From Pseudomonas sp. GM21 (GTDB taxonomy: Bacteria > Pseudomonadota > Gammaproteobacteria > Pseudomonadales > Pseudomonadaceae), in assembly GCF_000282215.1 (NCBI RefSeq), contig NZ_AKJS01000116.1, forward strand, positions 1 to 34,168: a stretch of 34,168 nt of DNA. Direction: 5' to 3'. Position 1 is the stretch's first letter. Each line of letters starts with the position of its first letter. Below, one piece after another: positions 8,485 to 15,896 of the stretch. The position numbers were made by a program, and so were the translations under genes. The notes below the pieces were generated by a model. The model had not been told where the DNA came from. It did not search any database and worked only from the letters and a program-made list of their open reading frames with translations.

Positions 8485-10287
8485 ATGTCCGAGACGTTGC
8501 TCAGTTCCCGCAATCTGGCTTTCGAGCTGTATGAAGTCCTCGATGCCGAGGGCCTGACCCAGCGTGAGCGTTTCGCCGAGCACAATCGTGAGACCTTCGA
8601 TGCTGCCATCGGCACCGCCCGCAACATCGCCGAGAAGTTCTTCGCCCCGCACAACCGCAAGGGTGACGAGAACGAGCCGCGCTATGAGGACGGTAAGGCG
8701 ATTCTGATTCCGGAAGTGAAACCAGCGGTGGATGCGTTCCTCGAAGCCGGTTTCCTCAATGCCGCGCGCAGTTTCGACGCGGGCGGCATGCAGCTTCCTA
8801 CCTTGCTGTCCCAGGCCTGCTTCGCGCATTTTCAATCGGCTAACGCGGCGTCGACTTCTTACCCGTTCTTGACCATGGGTGCGGCGAACCTGATTGAAAG
8901 CTTCGGTACCGAGGAGCAGAAACAGCGTTTCCTGCAACCGATGATCGACGGCCGCTTCTTCGGCACCATGGCCCTGACCGAGCCACATGCCGGCTCGTCG
9001 CTGTCGGACATTCGTACCCGCGCCGAACCTGCGTCTGACGGCACTTATCGCCTCAAGGGCAACAAGATCTTCATCTCCGGCGGCGATCACCCGCTCTCGG
9101 AAAACATCGTGCACATGGTGTTGGCCAAGCTGCCGGACGCACCGGCCGGGGTGAAGGGTATTTCGCTGTTGATCGTGCCCAAGTACCTGGTCAACGATGA
9201 CGGCAGCCTGGGCAAGCGCAACGATGTGTTGCTGGCCGGGTTGTTCCACAAGATGGGTTGGCGCGGCACCACGTCCACTGCGCTGAATTTCGGCGATAAC
9301 GGCGAGTGTGTGGGGTATCTGGTGGGCAAGCCGCATCACGGTTTGAGCTACATGTTCCAGATGATGAACGAGGCGCGGATTGGCGTCGGCATGGGCGCGG
9401 TGATGCTCGGTTACGCCGGCTATTTGTATTCGCTGGAATACGCCCGGGAACGTCCGCAGGGTCGCGTGCCGGACAGCAAAGACCCGAACACCGCGCCAGT
9501 GGCGATCATTCAGCACGCTGACGTAAAACGCATGTTGCTGACCCAGAAAGCCTACGTCGAAGGTTCGTTCGACCTCGGGTTATATGCGGCTCGACTGTTC
9601 GATGACACCACCACACTTGAGACCGAAGCCGAGCGCAAACAGGCCCATGAACTGCTGGATTTGCTGACGCCTATCGTCAAATCCTGGCCGTCGGAGTTTT
9701 GCCTGAAGGCCAACGAACTGGCGATCCAGATTCTCGGCGGACACGGTTATACCCGCGAATACCCGGTGGAGCAGTACTACCGCGACAACCGTCTGAATCC
9801 GATTCATGAAGGTACGCACGGCATTCAGTCGCTGGACTTGCTGGGACGCAAGCTCGCTCAGAATGGTGGTGCGGGGCTCAAGCAATTGATTCGGCTGATC
9901 GCCGACACAGGCGCGCGGGCGCAGGCGTATGAGTCCTTGACCGCGCTGCGTGAACCGCTGGAAAAACTGGTGGCACGTTTGCAAAAAGTGACCATCGGCC
10001 TGCTGATCGACCTGGGGCAAGGCAAGGTCAACAGCAGCCTGGCGAACTCGGCGCTGTACCTGAAAGTATTCGGGCACACGGTGATTGGCTGGCGCTGGCT
10101 GGAGCAGGCGATTCGCGCCGAGGAAGGATTGGCCAAGGGTAATGCGGCGGATGTGAGCTTCTATAAAGGCAAGCTGCAGGCGGCGCGGTATTTCCTGACG
10201 TGGGAAGTGCCGGGTTGCCACCATGAACTGGCGATTCTTGAGGCGCGGGATGATGTGTGTTTGACGATGCAGGATGAATGGTTCTGA
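8485..10287 (+). CDS. Acyl-CoA dehydrogenase, 600-residue FadE-like type
   Basis: A flavoprotein of the acyl-CoA dehydrogenase family, expected to oxidise acyl-CoA to the trans-2-enoyl-CoA in beta-oxidation. The N-terminal helical part is followed by the beta-domain FAD motif MALTEPHAGSSLSDIRTRA and LKGNKIFISGGDH. The C-terminal helical part holds QILGGHGYTREYPVEQYYRD and NPIHEGTHGIQSLDLLGRK. Glu442 in HEGT is at the position of the catalytic base. An extra C-terminal segment (about 460-600) places it with the 600-residue subgroup rather than the 380-residue or 815-residue FadE enzymes. I recall PAO1 PA5020 as an acyl-CoA dehydrogenase next to the antiporter and SelO genes, which fits the local order. 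Chain-length preference cannot be read from the sequence. AAGG lies 9 bases before the ATG. Confidence 0.92.
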   Translation: MSETLLSSRNLAFELYEVLDAEGLTQRERFAEHNRETFDAAIGTARNIAEKFFAPHNRKGDENEPRYEDGKAILIPEVKPAVDAFLEAGFLNAARSFDAGGMQLPTLLSQACFAHFQSANAASTSYPFLTMGAANLIESFGTEEQKQRFLQPMIDGRFFGTMALTEPHAGSSLSDIRTRAEPASDGTYRLKGNKIFISGGDHPLSENIVHMVLAKLPDAPAGVKGISLLIVPKYLVNDDGSLGKRNDVLLAGLFHKMGWRGTTSTALNFGDNGECVGYLVGKPHHGLSYMFQMMNEARIGVGMGAVMLGYAGYLYSLEYARERPQGRVPDSKDPNTAPVAIIQHADVKRMLLTQKAYVEGSFDLGLYAARLFDDTTTLETEAERKQAHELLDLLTPIVKSWPSEFCLKANELAIQILGGHGYTREYPVEQYYRDNRLNPIHEGTHGIQSLDLLGRKLAQNGGAGLKQLIRLIADTGARAQAYESLTALREPLEKLVARLQKVTIGLLIDLGQGKVNSSLANSALYLKVFGHTVIGWRWLEQAIRAEEGLAKGNAADVSFYKGKLQAARYFLTWEVPGCHHELAILEARDDVCLTMQDEWF

Positions 10288-10300
10288 CAACCTTTCACTG

Positions 10301-10410
10301 ATCGTTCCCACGCTCCGCGTGGGAATGCCTCCTGTGACGCTCTGCGTCACGATCGCAAAGGGACGCGGAGCGTCCCGGGCTGCATTCCCACGCGGAGCGT
10401 GGGAACGATC
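10301..10410. repeat. Long inverted repeat, family B (copy 1), between convergent genes
   Basis: The outer arms are ATCGTTCCCACGCTCCGCGT and its complement. An inner pair (GACGCTCTGCGTC / GGGACGCGGAGCGTCCC) sits between them. A second copy is at 13836-13941. This copy exactly fills the gap between the acyl-CoA dehydrogenase stop and the chemoreceptor stop, so it probably also serves as a two-way transcription end. Repeats of this GC-rich type are widespread in Pseudomonas genomes. Confidence 0.9.
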
Positions 10411-10412
10411 GG

Positions 10413-12365
10413 TTAGGTGAGTTTGAAACTGCCCATCTGCCGCGCCAAATCATCCGCCAACCGCTGCAACGTATGACAGTCCTCACGGCAAGCCCTGACT
10501 TCCCCCGCCGTCGCCCGCGCCAGATCAGAAATCCCCTGCACGTTCCGGTTAATCTCTTCCGTCACCGCCGACTGCTCTTCCGTCGCCGCCGCCACCTGAT
10601 GGTTCATGTCGCTGATGCGCTCCACCTGGCCGGTAATCGCCGTCAACGACACCCCAGTGCGCTGGCTCGACTCAACACCCGTGCCGGTCGCGGCTTGCCC
10701 GGAATGCATCGACGACACCGCGTTCTCCGCGCCTTGCTTGAGGCTGCCGATCATCTGCTGAATCTCGTCCGTCGACGACTGTGTCCGCCGCGCCAATGTC
10801 CGCACTTCATCCGCCACCACCGCAAACCCACGCCCCATGTCCCCGGCCCGCGCAGCTTCAATGGCGGCATTGAGGGCCAACAAATTGGTCTGCTCGGAGA
10901 TCCCGCGAATCACGGCCAGCACTTGATCAATCGACGCCACCTGATTGGCCAGCTCACCCACGGCACCCGCTGCGATGCCGATTTCGTCGGACATGCTTTC
11001 AATATGCCGGATCGAGCCGCCCACCACTTCGCGAGCCTGCATCGCCTCATCGCGAGCATTCTGCGACGCGATCGCCGCGTTGCCAGCGTTCTGGGCGATT
11101 TCCTGCACGGTCAGGCCCATCTCATGAACAGCGGTGGCCACCATGTCAGTCATTTCCTGCTGACGGCCAGAACGTTCCGCGGTGTTGTCCACCACCTTTG
11201 CCACTTGGCCAACAGCGGTGCGCAGTCGTTCGCTGGTGGTCAGCACTTCGCCGATCATTTCGCGCTGGCTGTCCAGAAACCGATTGAAGCCGCGCGCCAG
11301 ATCGCCCAGTTCATCGGCGCGACTGGAATCCAACCGATGGGTCAAATCGCCACCACCGCTACCGATGGCTACCAACGCAGCTGTTACCTGACGGATCGGA
11401 CGCACTAAACCACGGGCCAGCAATACCACCAGCAACAGGCACACCAGCGCTACCGCCAGGCCGATGCCGCTGCTCATCCACATCGCGCGACGCGCTTCGG
11501 CGTAGATCTGCGACTGTGGCACTTCGGCCACCAGCGTCCAGCCCAGGTCCCGAAGCGGCAGGCTCAACGCGAGGAAGTCTTCGCCATCGCGCACGAAGCT
11601 GCTGTTGGTGGCAGACGCTGTGGAGGTAGAGAGTTGACCCATGACGGCCTGCGCTGCCGGCGCGCCAATCTGCTCGGCGAGGGTGCGTTTGCCACTGAAT
11701 TGCGCTTCGGGATGCACCTGGATCAAACCGTCGGAACGCACGAGATAGACCTTGCCGCGCGCTCCGAAGCTGAAGTTGTGGATCACCTCAGACAGCTCTT
11801 TCATGCTCAACCCGAGGCCGGCAACGCCCACGACTTTACCCGCGTGCTCAACCTTGAGGTCGATGAACAGCGCCAATTCTCCGGTCGTGGTGTCATTGTC
11901 GATATTGAGGGTGCGCGGCTGATTGCTGTCGAGGAATGAGTAGAACCAGGCGTCTTTGGGGTTGGAACGGCTGAGGGTCCGTTCCAGGCCTTTTTCGGTC
12001 AAATAGTAATTAGAAGCCGTGCCGATAATCAGCGCGGTAAAGGCTTTGTGTTCAGCGCGAATGCCTTCCAGGTACCGTACGAACGTCGCCGTCCGGGCAT
12101 CGTCTTCACCCCCGGCCAACCAGTCGCGCACCATGCTATTGCTGGCGATGTCCTTGGCGGCGGTGAGGGGTTGAACGAGGATTCGCTCGATGTCGTTGCG
12201 CATCGCTTCGATGCTCGACGGCAGGGCTTGTTCGACCAGATAGCTCTGGGCGAGACGGTTAACCACGAGGGTATAAATGCCCACCACGATCAGAATACTG
12301 ACCAGCAGGGCGGTGCCCATGCTCAGGATTAACTGCCATTGAATACTGCGTCGCCAAAACTGCAT
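10413..12365 (-). CDS. Methyl-accepting chemotaxis protein with periplasmic dCache-type sensor
   Basis: A 650-residue chemoreceptor. The start at 12365 (MQFWRRSIQWQLILSMG) is preferred to an in-frame ATG 11 codons upstream. It places positive residues just before the first membrane helix (about 14-36) and follows a GGGGGT motif. A large periplasmic region (about 37-290) looks like a double Cache sensor, with SNYYLTEKGLERTLSRSNPK, DAWFYSFL and TGELALFIDLKV. The second helix is at about 295-318, followed by a HAMP segment. The cytoplasmic signalling hairpin tip EQTNLLALNAAIEAARAGD and FAVVADEVRTLA (about 488-521) contacts CheA/CheW. The ligand cannot be deduced. The gene is monocistronic as far as seen and ends in the family B repeat. 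Confidence 0.94.
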   Translation of the reverse strand: MQFWRRSIQWQLILSMGTALLVSILIVVGIYTLVVNRLAQSYLVEQALPSSIEAMRNDIERILVQPLTAAKDIASNSMVRDWLAGGEDDARTATFVRYLEGIRAEHKAFTALIIGTASNYYLTEKGLERTLSRSNPKDAWFYSFLDSNQPRTLNIDNDTTTGELALFIDLKVEHAGKVVGVAGLGLSMKELSEVIHNFSFGARGKVYLVRSDGLIQVHPEAQFSGKRTLAEQIGAPAAQAVMGQLSTSTASATNSSFVRDGEDFLALSLPLRDLGWTLVAEVPQSQIYAEARRAMWMSSGIGLAVALVCLLLVVLLARGLVRPIRQVTAALVAIGSGGGDLTHRLDSSRADELGDLARGFNRFLDSQREMIGEVLTTSERLRTAVGQVAKVVDNTAERSGRQQEMTDMVATAVHEMGLTVQEIAQNAGNAAIASQNARDEAMQAREVVGGSIRHIESMSDEIGIAAGAVGELANQVASIDQVLAVIRGISEQTNLLALNAAIEAARAGDMGRGFAVVADEVRTLARRTQSSTDEIQQMIGSLKQGAENAVSSMHSGQAATGTGVESSQRTGVSLTAITGQVERISDMNHQVAAATEEQSAVTEEINRNVQGISDLARATAGEVRACREDCHTLQRLADDLARQMGSFKLT

Positions 12366-12557
12366 GGAACACCCCCAAAGAATAAGAGGCTGAAACACTG
12401 CAACTGGCGTGCCGATTGTATACAGCCTAAAAAACTCCTTGCCACAACGCGGAAAATTATTGCGTCCAATTATTTAAGCAAAAGCGCAAGCAGCAGCGAC
12501 AGCTGCCATATTTCAGTGGGTTAAACGCCTTACTCCGAGCGGGGAAAACAAGCGCGC

Positions 12558-12577
12558 ACCTGTCAACTATGACAGGT
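12558..12577. promoter_or_regulatory. Perfect 8-bp-arm dyad in the chemoreceptor / small-ORF divergent region
   Basis: ACCTGTCA-ACTA-TGACAGGT is a perfect inverted repeat with a 4-base centre. It lies between two divergent genes (minus chemoreceptor, plus unknown gene). It has the size and symmetry of a dimeric repressor operator. The following tacaaaaaa is not a convincing terminator tail. The binding protein is unknown. The remainder of 12366-12660 is AT-rich non-coding sequence with no other gene seen. Confidence 0.5.
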
Positions 12578-12660
12578 TACAAAAAAGCTATCTGCGACTA
12601 ATTTAGGTCTCCGGGACTCACAACGTGCACGTCTTCCTTGTAATCAATGAGAGAGAAGTC

Positions 12661-13005
12661 ATGAACAAAGACAACGATATTTCCCTGCCAAAACGAGCGT
12701 GGAACGAAGATAGTTTGATCAAATACGCCAGGGTCGGCGGCACGGTAATGGAGGGCTCGACAAATCCCACTGTGACTAAAAAAGAATTTGTCGTAACAGA
12801 CGACGGTCGTTACTTCGTCCAAATTGTTTTGAGTTCAGCCATCGTCAAAAGAGCATCACAACCGGTCGGTGTTGAGGAGTTTCTACTTCTGCTCGATGTG
12901 GGTGACTACCTCATATCAAATGGGCGAACATCTATGGCAGGAGGATTTCGCTATGACAAACAACCTGATGGAAGCTGGGACACAATTGTCGCCTGGCGCA
13001 GTTAA
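12661..13005 (+). CDS. Small protein of unknown function (114 residues)
   Basis: I do not recognise this protein. The start at 12661 (MNKDNDISLPKRAWNE) is preferred because GAGAGAAG lies just upstream at 12650-12657; an upstream in-frame ATG at 12625 lacks such a site. The sequence is soluble, mixed alpha/beta in character and has no signal peptide or membrane segment. It ends GFRYDKQPDGSWDTIVAWRS. By eye its base composition is lower in GC than its neighbours, and it sits alone between a chemoreceptor and zapA, so recent acquisition is plausible. A small stand-alone cytosolic protein of this kind could be an orphan immunity-type protein, but nothing in the sequence proves that. A hairpin terminator follows. 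Confidence 0.72.
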   Translation: MNKDNDISLPKRAWNEDSLIKYARVGGTVMEGSTNPTVTKKEFVVTDDGRYFVQIVLSSAIVKRASQPVGVEEFLLLLDVGDYLISNGRTSMAGGFRYDKQPDGSWDTIVAWRS

Positions 13006-13021
13006 TACATCAGGCGATAGC

Positions 13022-13038
13022 GCCCCTGGCCAAGGGGC
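13022..13038 (+). terminator. Short hairpin, probable terminator of the 114-residue gene
   Basis: GCCCCT-GGCCA-AGGGGC forms a 6-bp GC-rich stem with a 5-base loop, followed by actttaat. The T run is short, so strength is uncertain. It is 17 bases after the stop at 13005 and close to the zapA stop on the other strand. Confidence 0.5.
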
Positions 13039-13054
13039 ACTTTAATATGCGGTG

Positions 13055-13360
13055 TCAGCCTTGCTGACTGATCGTCTTGGAGATCACTTCAACCGTGGCG
13101 CTGACTTGCTCTTGGTAACGGTCGAGTTCCTGCTTGTGCTGCTTTTTCAACTCGATCTGCTGCGAGCACAGATTCATTGCAGCCAGTACCAACAGGCGGT
13201 CACCGATCAGTGTCGGGTACTTTCTTTTGGTGTCGGCCAAAGCAGCCTTCAACATCATCGCGGCGTCCAGCAGGGTTTGCTCTTCCCCGGCCGGCGCCTT
13301 GATCGAATAGTCCTCCCCCAGGATCGAGACGACTTTTACCCCTGCGGCGCCTTGATTCAT
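13055..13360 (-). CDS. zapA: Cell division protein ZapA
   Basis: The 101-residue protein matches ZapA, which binds and bundles FtsZ at the division ring. It starts with VKVVSILGEDYSIKAPAGEE (beta-strand region with the GxxY pattern). LLDAAMMLKAALADTKRK and the LVLAAMNLCSQQIELKKQ helix follow, and a coiled-coil C-terminus gives dimer and tetramer contacts. The length is typical. Its start overlaps the stop of the upstream gene by ATGA, so the two are translationally coupled. In many gammaproteobacteria zapA is followed by 6S RNA (ssrS) and fthC. Here only about 50 bases separate it from an unrelated gene, so that linkage is broken. Confidence 0.93.
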   Translation of the reverse strand: MNQGAAGVKVVSILGEDYSIKAPAGEEQTLLDAAMMLKAALADTKRKYPTLIGDRLLVLAAMNLCSQQIELKKQHKQELDRYQEQVSATVEVISKTISQQG

Positions 13361-13587
13361 GCGCTGACCGGGCCGGCGCTGACGCGCTCAACCAGGGCCT
13401 GGATGCGTGCGGCGGTGGCGCCTTGTTTCTCTTCCTGTTCCATCAGGCTCAATTGCAGGCTTTCGTTTTCATCTTTGGCCTGAGCCAGTTCTGCACTCAG
13501 GGTCTGGTTGCTGCCCAGCAGTGCCTGGTTCTGTTGCACCAGGTCATTTACCAGCTGTTCCAATTGGCTTAGGGATGCTTCCAACAT
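13357..13587 (-). CDS. Small coiled-coil protein of the TIGR02449 type, partner of zapA
   Basis: A 76-residue, almost wholly coiled-coil protein: MLEASLSQLEQLVNDLVQQN, then a heptad-rich stretch to about residue 60. The start at 13587 is chosen because the longer open frame upstream has no family-like sequence and the coiled coil begins exactly here. Proteins of this kind are encoded directly upstream of zapA in Pseudomonas and relatives and look ZapB-like in size and character. A role beside ZapA in division is inferred. It overlaps zapA by ATGA. Confidence 0.85.
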   Translation of the reverse strand: MLEASLSQLEQLVNDLVQQNQALLGSNQTLSAELAQAKDENESLQLSLMEQEEKQGATAARIQALVERVSAGPVSA

Positions 13588-13835
13588 TTTGATTTTCCGA
13601 GCATTTTCAAAGGGCGCGTACGATAAAGAAAAGTCACCACGCACGCCAGGGTTATTCAGGTCCAAGGCCTTGATTTTCCTGGCGGGTGACCTTTCCAGCG
13701 AGCAGTAAAGACTGTGATTGGCGGATGGGGTTCCTGCACTTCGTCGCCGGGGGCCTTTGTGCGACAAAAACGCGCAAGACATGAACAACATGGTTGGGGG
13801 GGGTAGCCACTGTCAGCCATGCGCCCGCTGACAAT

Positions 13836-13941
13836 GATCGTTCCAACGCTCTGCGTGGGAATGCAGCCGGGGACGCTTCGCGTCCCTAAGCGGACTCAGA
13901 GCGTCCATTGAGGCATTCCCACGCGGAGCGTGGGAACGATC
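13836..13941. repeat. Long inverted repeat, family B (copy 2)
   Basis: GATCGTTCCAACGCTCTGCG at the left pairs with the complement ending GTGGGAACGATC at the right. Inner GGGACGCTTCGCGTCCC forms its own hairpin. It shares both outer and inner arms with 10301-10410. It lies between the divergent TIGR02449-type gene and cvrA. Apart from an 8-G run at 13796-13803, nothing else was seen in 13588-14068. Confidence 0.88.
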
Positions 13942-14068
13942 ACCACCCTTCGCCTCCTGCGCTGCACAAACCTTTTTGACAGCATCACATTTCAACAGGT
14001 TAGAATCGCTGGCACGCAGACTGCATGGTCAGTTTGTGCCCGCCTTTTTGTTTTCTGGAGTAATGCCT

Positions 14069-15811
14069 TTGAATGCAATCACCATCAACAGCCTGTTTCT
14101 GATCGGCGCGTTGCTGGTAGGTGCGAGCATTCTGGTGAGTTCTCTTTCGTCCCGCCTCGGCATCCCGATTCTGGTGATTATCCTGGCCGTGGGCATGGCC
14201 GCCGGTGTCGACGGCGCCGGCATTATTTTCGATAACTACCCCACTGCCTATCTGGTCGGTAACCTCGCGTTGGCAGTGATCCTGCTCGACGGTGGTTTGC
14301 GCACCAGGGTCGCGAGTTTCCGTGTTGCGCTTTGGCCTGCACTGTCGCTGGCCACGGTCGGGGTGTTAATAACGACCGCACTGACCGGCATGGTGGCCGC
14401 GTGGTTGTTCAACCTGAGCATCATTCAGGGCTTGTTGATCGGCGCGATTGTCGGCTCGACCGACGCCGCAGCGGTGTTCTCGCTGCTGGGTGGCAAAGGC
14501 CTGAACGAACGGGTCACCGCCACCCTCGAAATCGAATCCGGCAGCAACGACCCGATGGCGGTGTTTCTCACCGTGACGCTGATCGACATGCTCGCCAGCG
14601 GCGAGACGGGCCTGCACTGGAGCCTGCTCGTGCACTTCGTGCGTGAGTTCGGTATCGGCGCGGTCGTCGGTCTTGCCGGTGGCTGGGTCATGCTGCAACT
14701 GGTCAACCGCATCAATCTGGCCAACGGTCTCTATCCGATTCTGGTGATTGCCGGCGGCCTGGTGGTGTTTGCCCTGACCAACGCCCTGCACGGCAGCGGC
14801 TTCCTCGCGGTGTATCTGTGCGGCCTGGTCATCGGCAACCGCCCGGTGCGCAGTCGGCACAGTATGTTGCACATGCTCGACGGCATGGCCTGGCTGGCGC
14901 AGATCGGGATGTTCCTGGTGCTGGGCCTGCTGGTCACACCGCATGACCTGCTGCCGATTGCCCTGCCCGCGCTGGGTCTGGCGCTGTGGATGATTCTGTG
15001 TGCACGGCCGCTGTCAGTGGTGATCGGTTTGCTGCCGTTCAAGGCGTTCCATGGCCGCGAAAAGGCGTTCATTTCCTGGGTCGGCCTGCGTGGCGCGGTC
15101 CCGATCATTTTGGCGGTGTTCCCGCTGATGGCCGGCCTGCCCAACGCCCAACTCTATTTCAACCTTGCGTTCTTTATCGTGCTGGTGTCGCTGCTGGTGC
15201 AGGGCACAAGTCTGCCGTGGGTTGCCAAACTGCTGAAAGTGACGGTGCCACCCGACCCCGCGCCGATCTCGCGTTCCGCCCTGGAAGTGCACGTCACCAG
15301 CGAGTGGGAGATGTTCGTTTATCGTCTCGGCGCCGAGAAATGGTGCATCGGATCCCCCCTTCGCGAACTGAAAATGCCCGAAGGCACACGCATCGCCGCC
15401 CTGTTTCGTGGCCAGCAATTGCTCCATCCGTCGGGTAGTACGGTGCTCGAAGTCGATGATTTACTGTGTGTTATTGGCCATGAACACAACCTGCCGGCCC
15501 TCGGAAAACTCTTCAGCAAGGCACCGCAACGGGGTCTGGATTTGCGCTTCTTCGGCGACTTCGTGCTCGAAGGAGACGCCCAGCTGGGCGCGGTTGCGTC
15601 GCTGTATGGGTTGAAAGTCGAAGGCATCGATCCGGACATGTCGCTCGGTCATTTCATCGCCCAGAAAGTCGGGGGTGCGCCCGTGGTCGGTGACCAGGTG
15701 GAGTGGAACAACACCATTTGGACCGTCGCGGTCATGGAGGGGAACAAGATCGGCAAAGTGGGCGTCAGATTCCCCGAAGGAAGTCGCCCGGGTCCGGGCT
15801 TGTTCCTCTAA
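14069..15811 (+). CDS. nhaP2: K+/H+ antiporter of the CvrA/NhaP2 type
   Basis: A CPA1-family inner-membrane antiporter exchanging K+ (and possibly Na+) for protons, thought to limit cytoplasmic K+ at low osmolarity. I favour the TTG at 14069 as start. The product then begins MNAITINSLFLIGALLVGAS, which lines up residue for residue with the E. coli CvrA N-terminus and gives 580 residues (E. coli 578). GGAG at 14057-14060 is 8 bases before it, while the ATG at 14063 would be only 2 bases away. About 12 membrane helices include the conserved GAIVGSTDAAAVFSLLGGKG and ESGSNDPMAVFLT segments (ion-binding Asp) and FISWVGLRGAVPIILAVFPL. A cytoplasmic RCK_C domain (about 395-480) and a C-terminal CorC/HlyC-type transporter-associated domain follow. 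Confidence 0.92.
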   Translation: MNAITINSLFLIGALLVGASILVSSLSSRLGIPILVIILAVGMAAGVDGAGIIFDNYPTAYLVGNLALAVILLDGGLRTRVASFRVALWPALSLATVGVLITTALTGMVAAWLFNLSIIQGLLIGAIVGSTDAAAVFSLLGGKGLNERVTATLEIESGSNDPMAVFLTVTLIDMLASGETGLHWSLLVHFVREFGIGAVVGLAGGWVMLQLVNRINLANGLYPILVIAGGLVVFALTNALHGSGFLAVYLCGLVIGNRPVRSRHSMLHMLDGMAWLAQIGMFLVLGLLVTPHDLLPIALPALGLALWMILCARPLSVVIGLLPFKAFHGREKAFISWVGLRGAVPIILAVFPLMAGLPNAQLYFNLAFFIVLVSLLVQGTSLPWVAKLLKVTVPPDPAPISRSALEVHVTSEWEMFVYRLGAEKWCIGSPLRELKMPEGTRIAALFRGQQLLHPSGSTVLEVDDLLCVIGHEHNLPALGKLFSKAPQRGLDLRFFGDFVLEGDAQLGAVASLYGLKVEGIDPDMSLGHFIAQKVGGAPVVGDQVEWNNTIWTVAVMEGNKIGKVGVRFPEGSRPGPGLFL

Positions 15812-15815
15812 ACTG

Positions 15816-15867
15816 GGGGGCGTGTTGACGTTTAATCACGGTCGTGATTAAACGTCAACACGCCCCC
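15816..15867. other. Perfect 25-bp-arm palindrome between cvrA and mscK
   Basis: The left arm 15816-15840 (GGGGGCGTGTTGACG then TTTAATCACG) is matched base for base by the reverse complement at 15843-15867, leaving only a GT centre. It starts 5 bases after the cvrA stop. As RNA it would be a very stable hairpin and could end transcription, but the sequence after it (aattcttcgtcttgtttt) is only moderately T-rich. No second copy was found in the window. Confidence 0.85.
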
Positions 15868-15896
15868 AATTCTTCGTCTTGTTTTGATCGGTCTCT

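Noticed and set aside
13006..13054. Expected place of 6S RNA after zapA
   Set aside because: Only about 50 bases are available, and they hold a short hairpin, so a 180-base 6S RNA cannot be here.
14063..14068. ATG at 14063 as start of the K+/H+ antiporter
   Set aside because: Only 2 bases from GGAG; the TTG two codons later fits the spacing and the E. coli CvrA N-terminus exactly.
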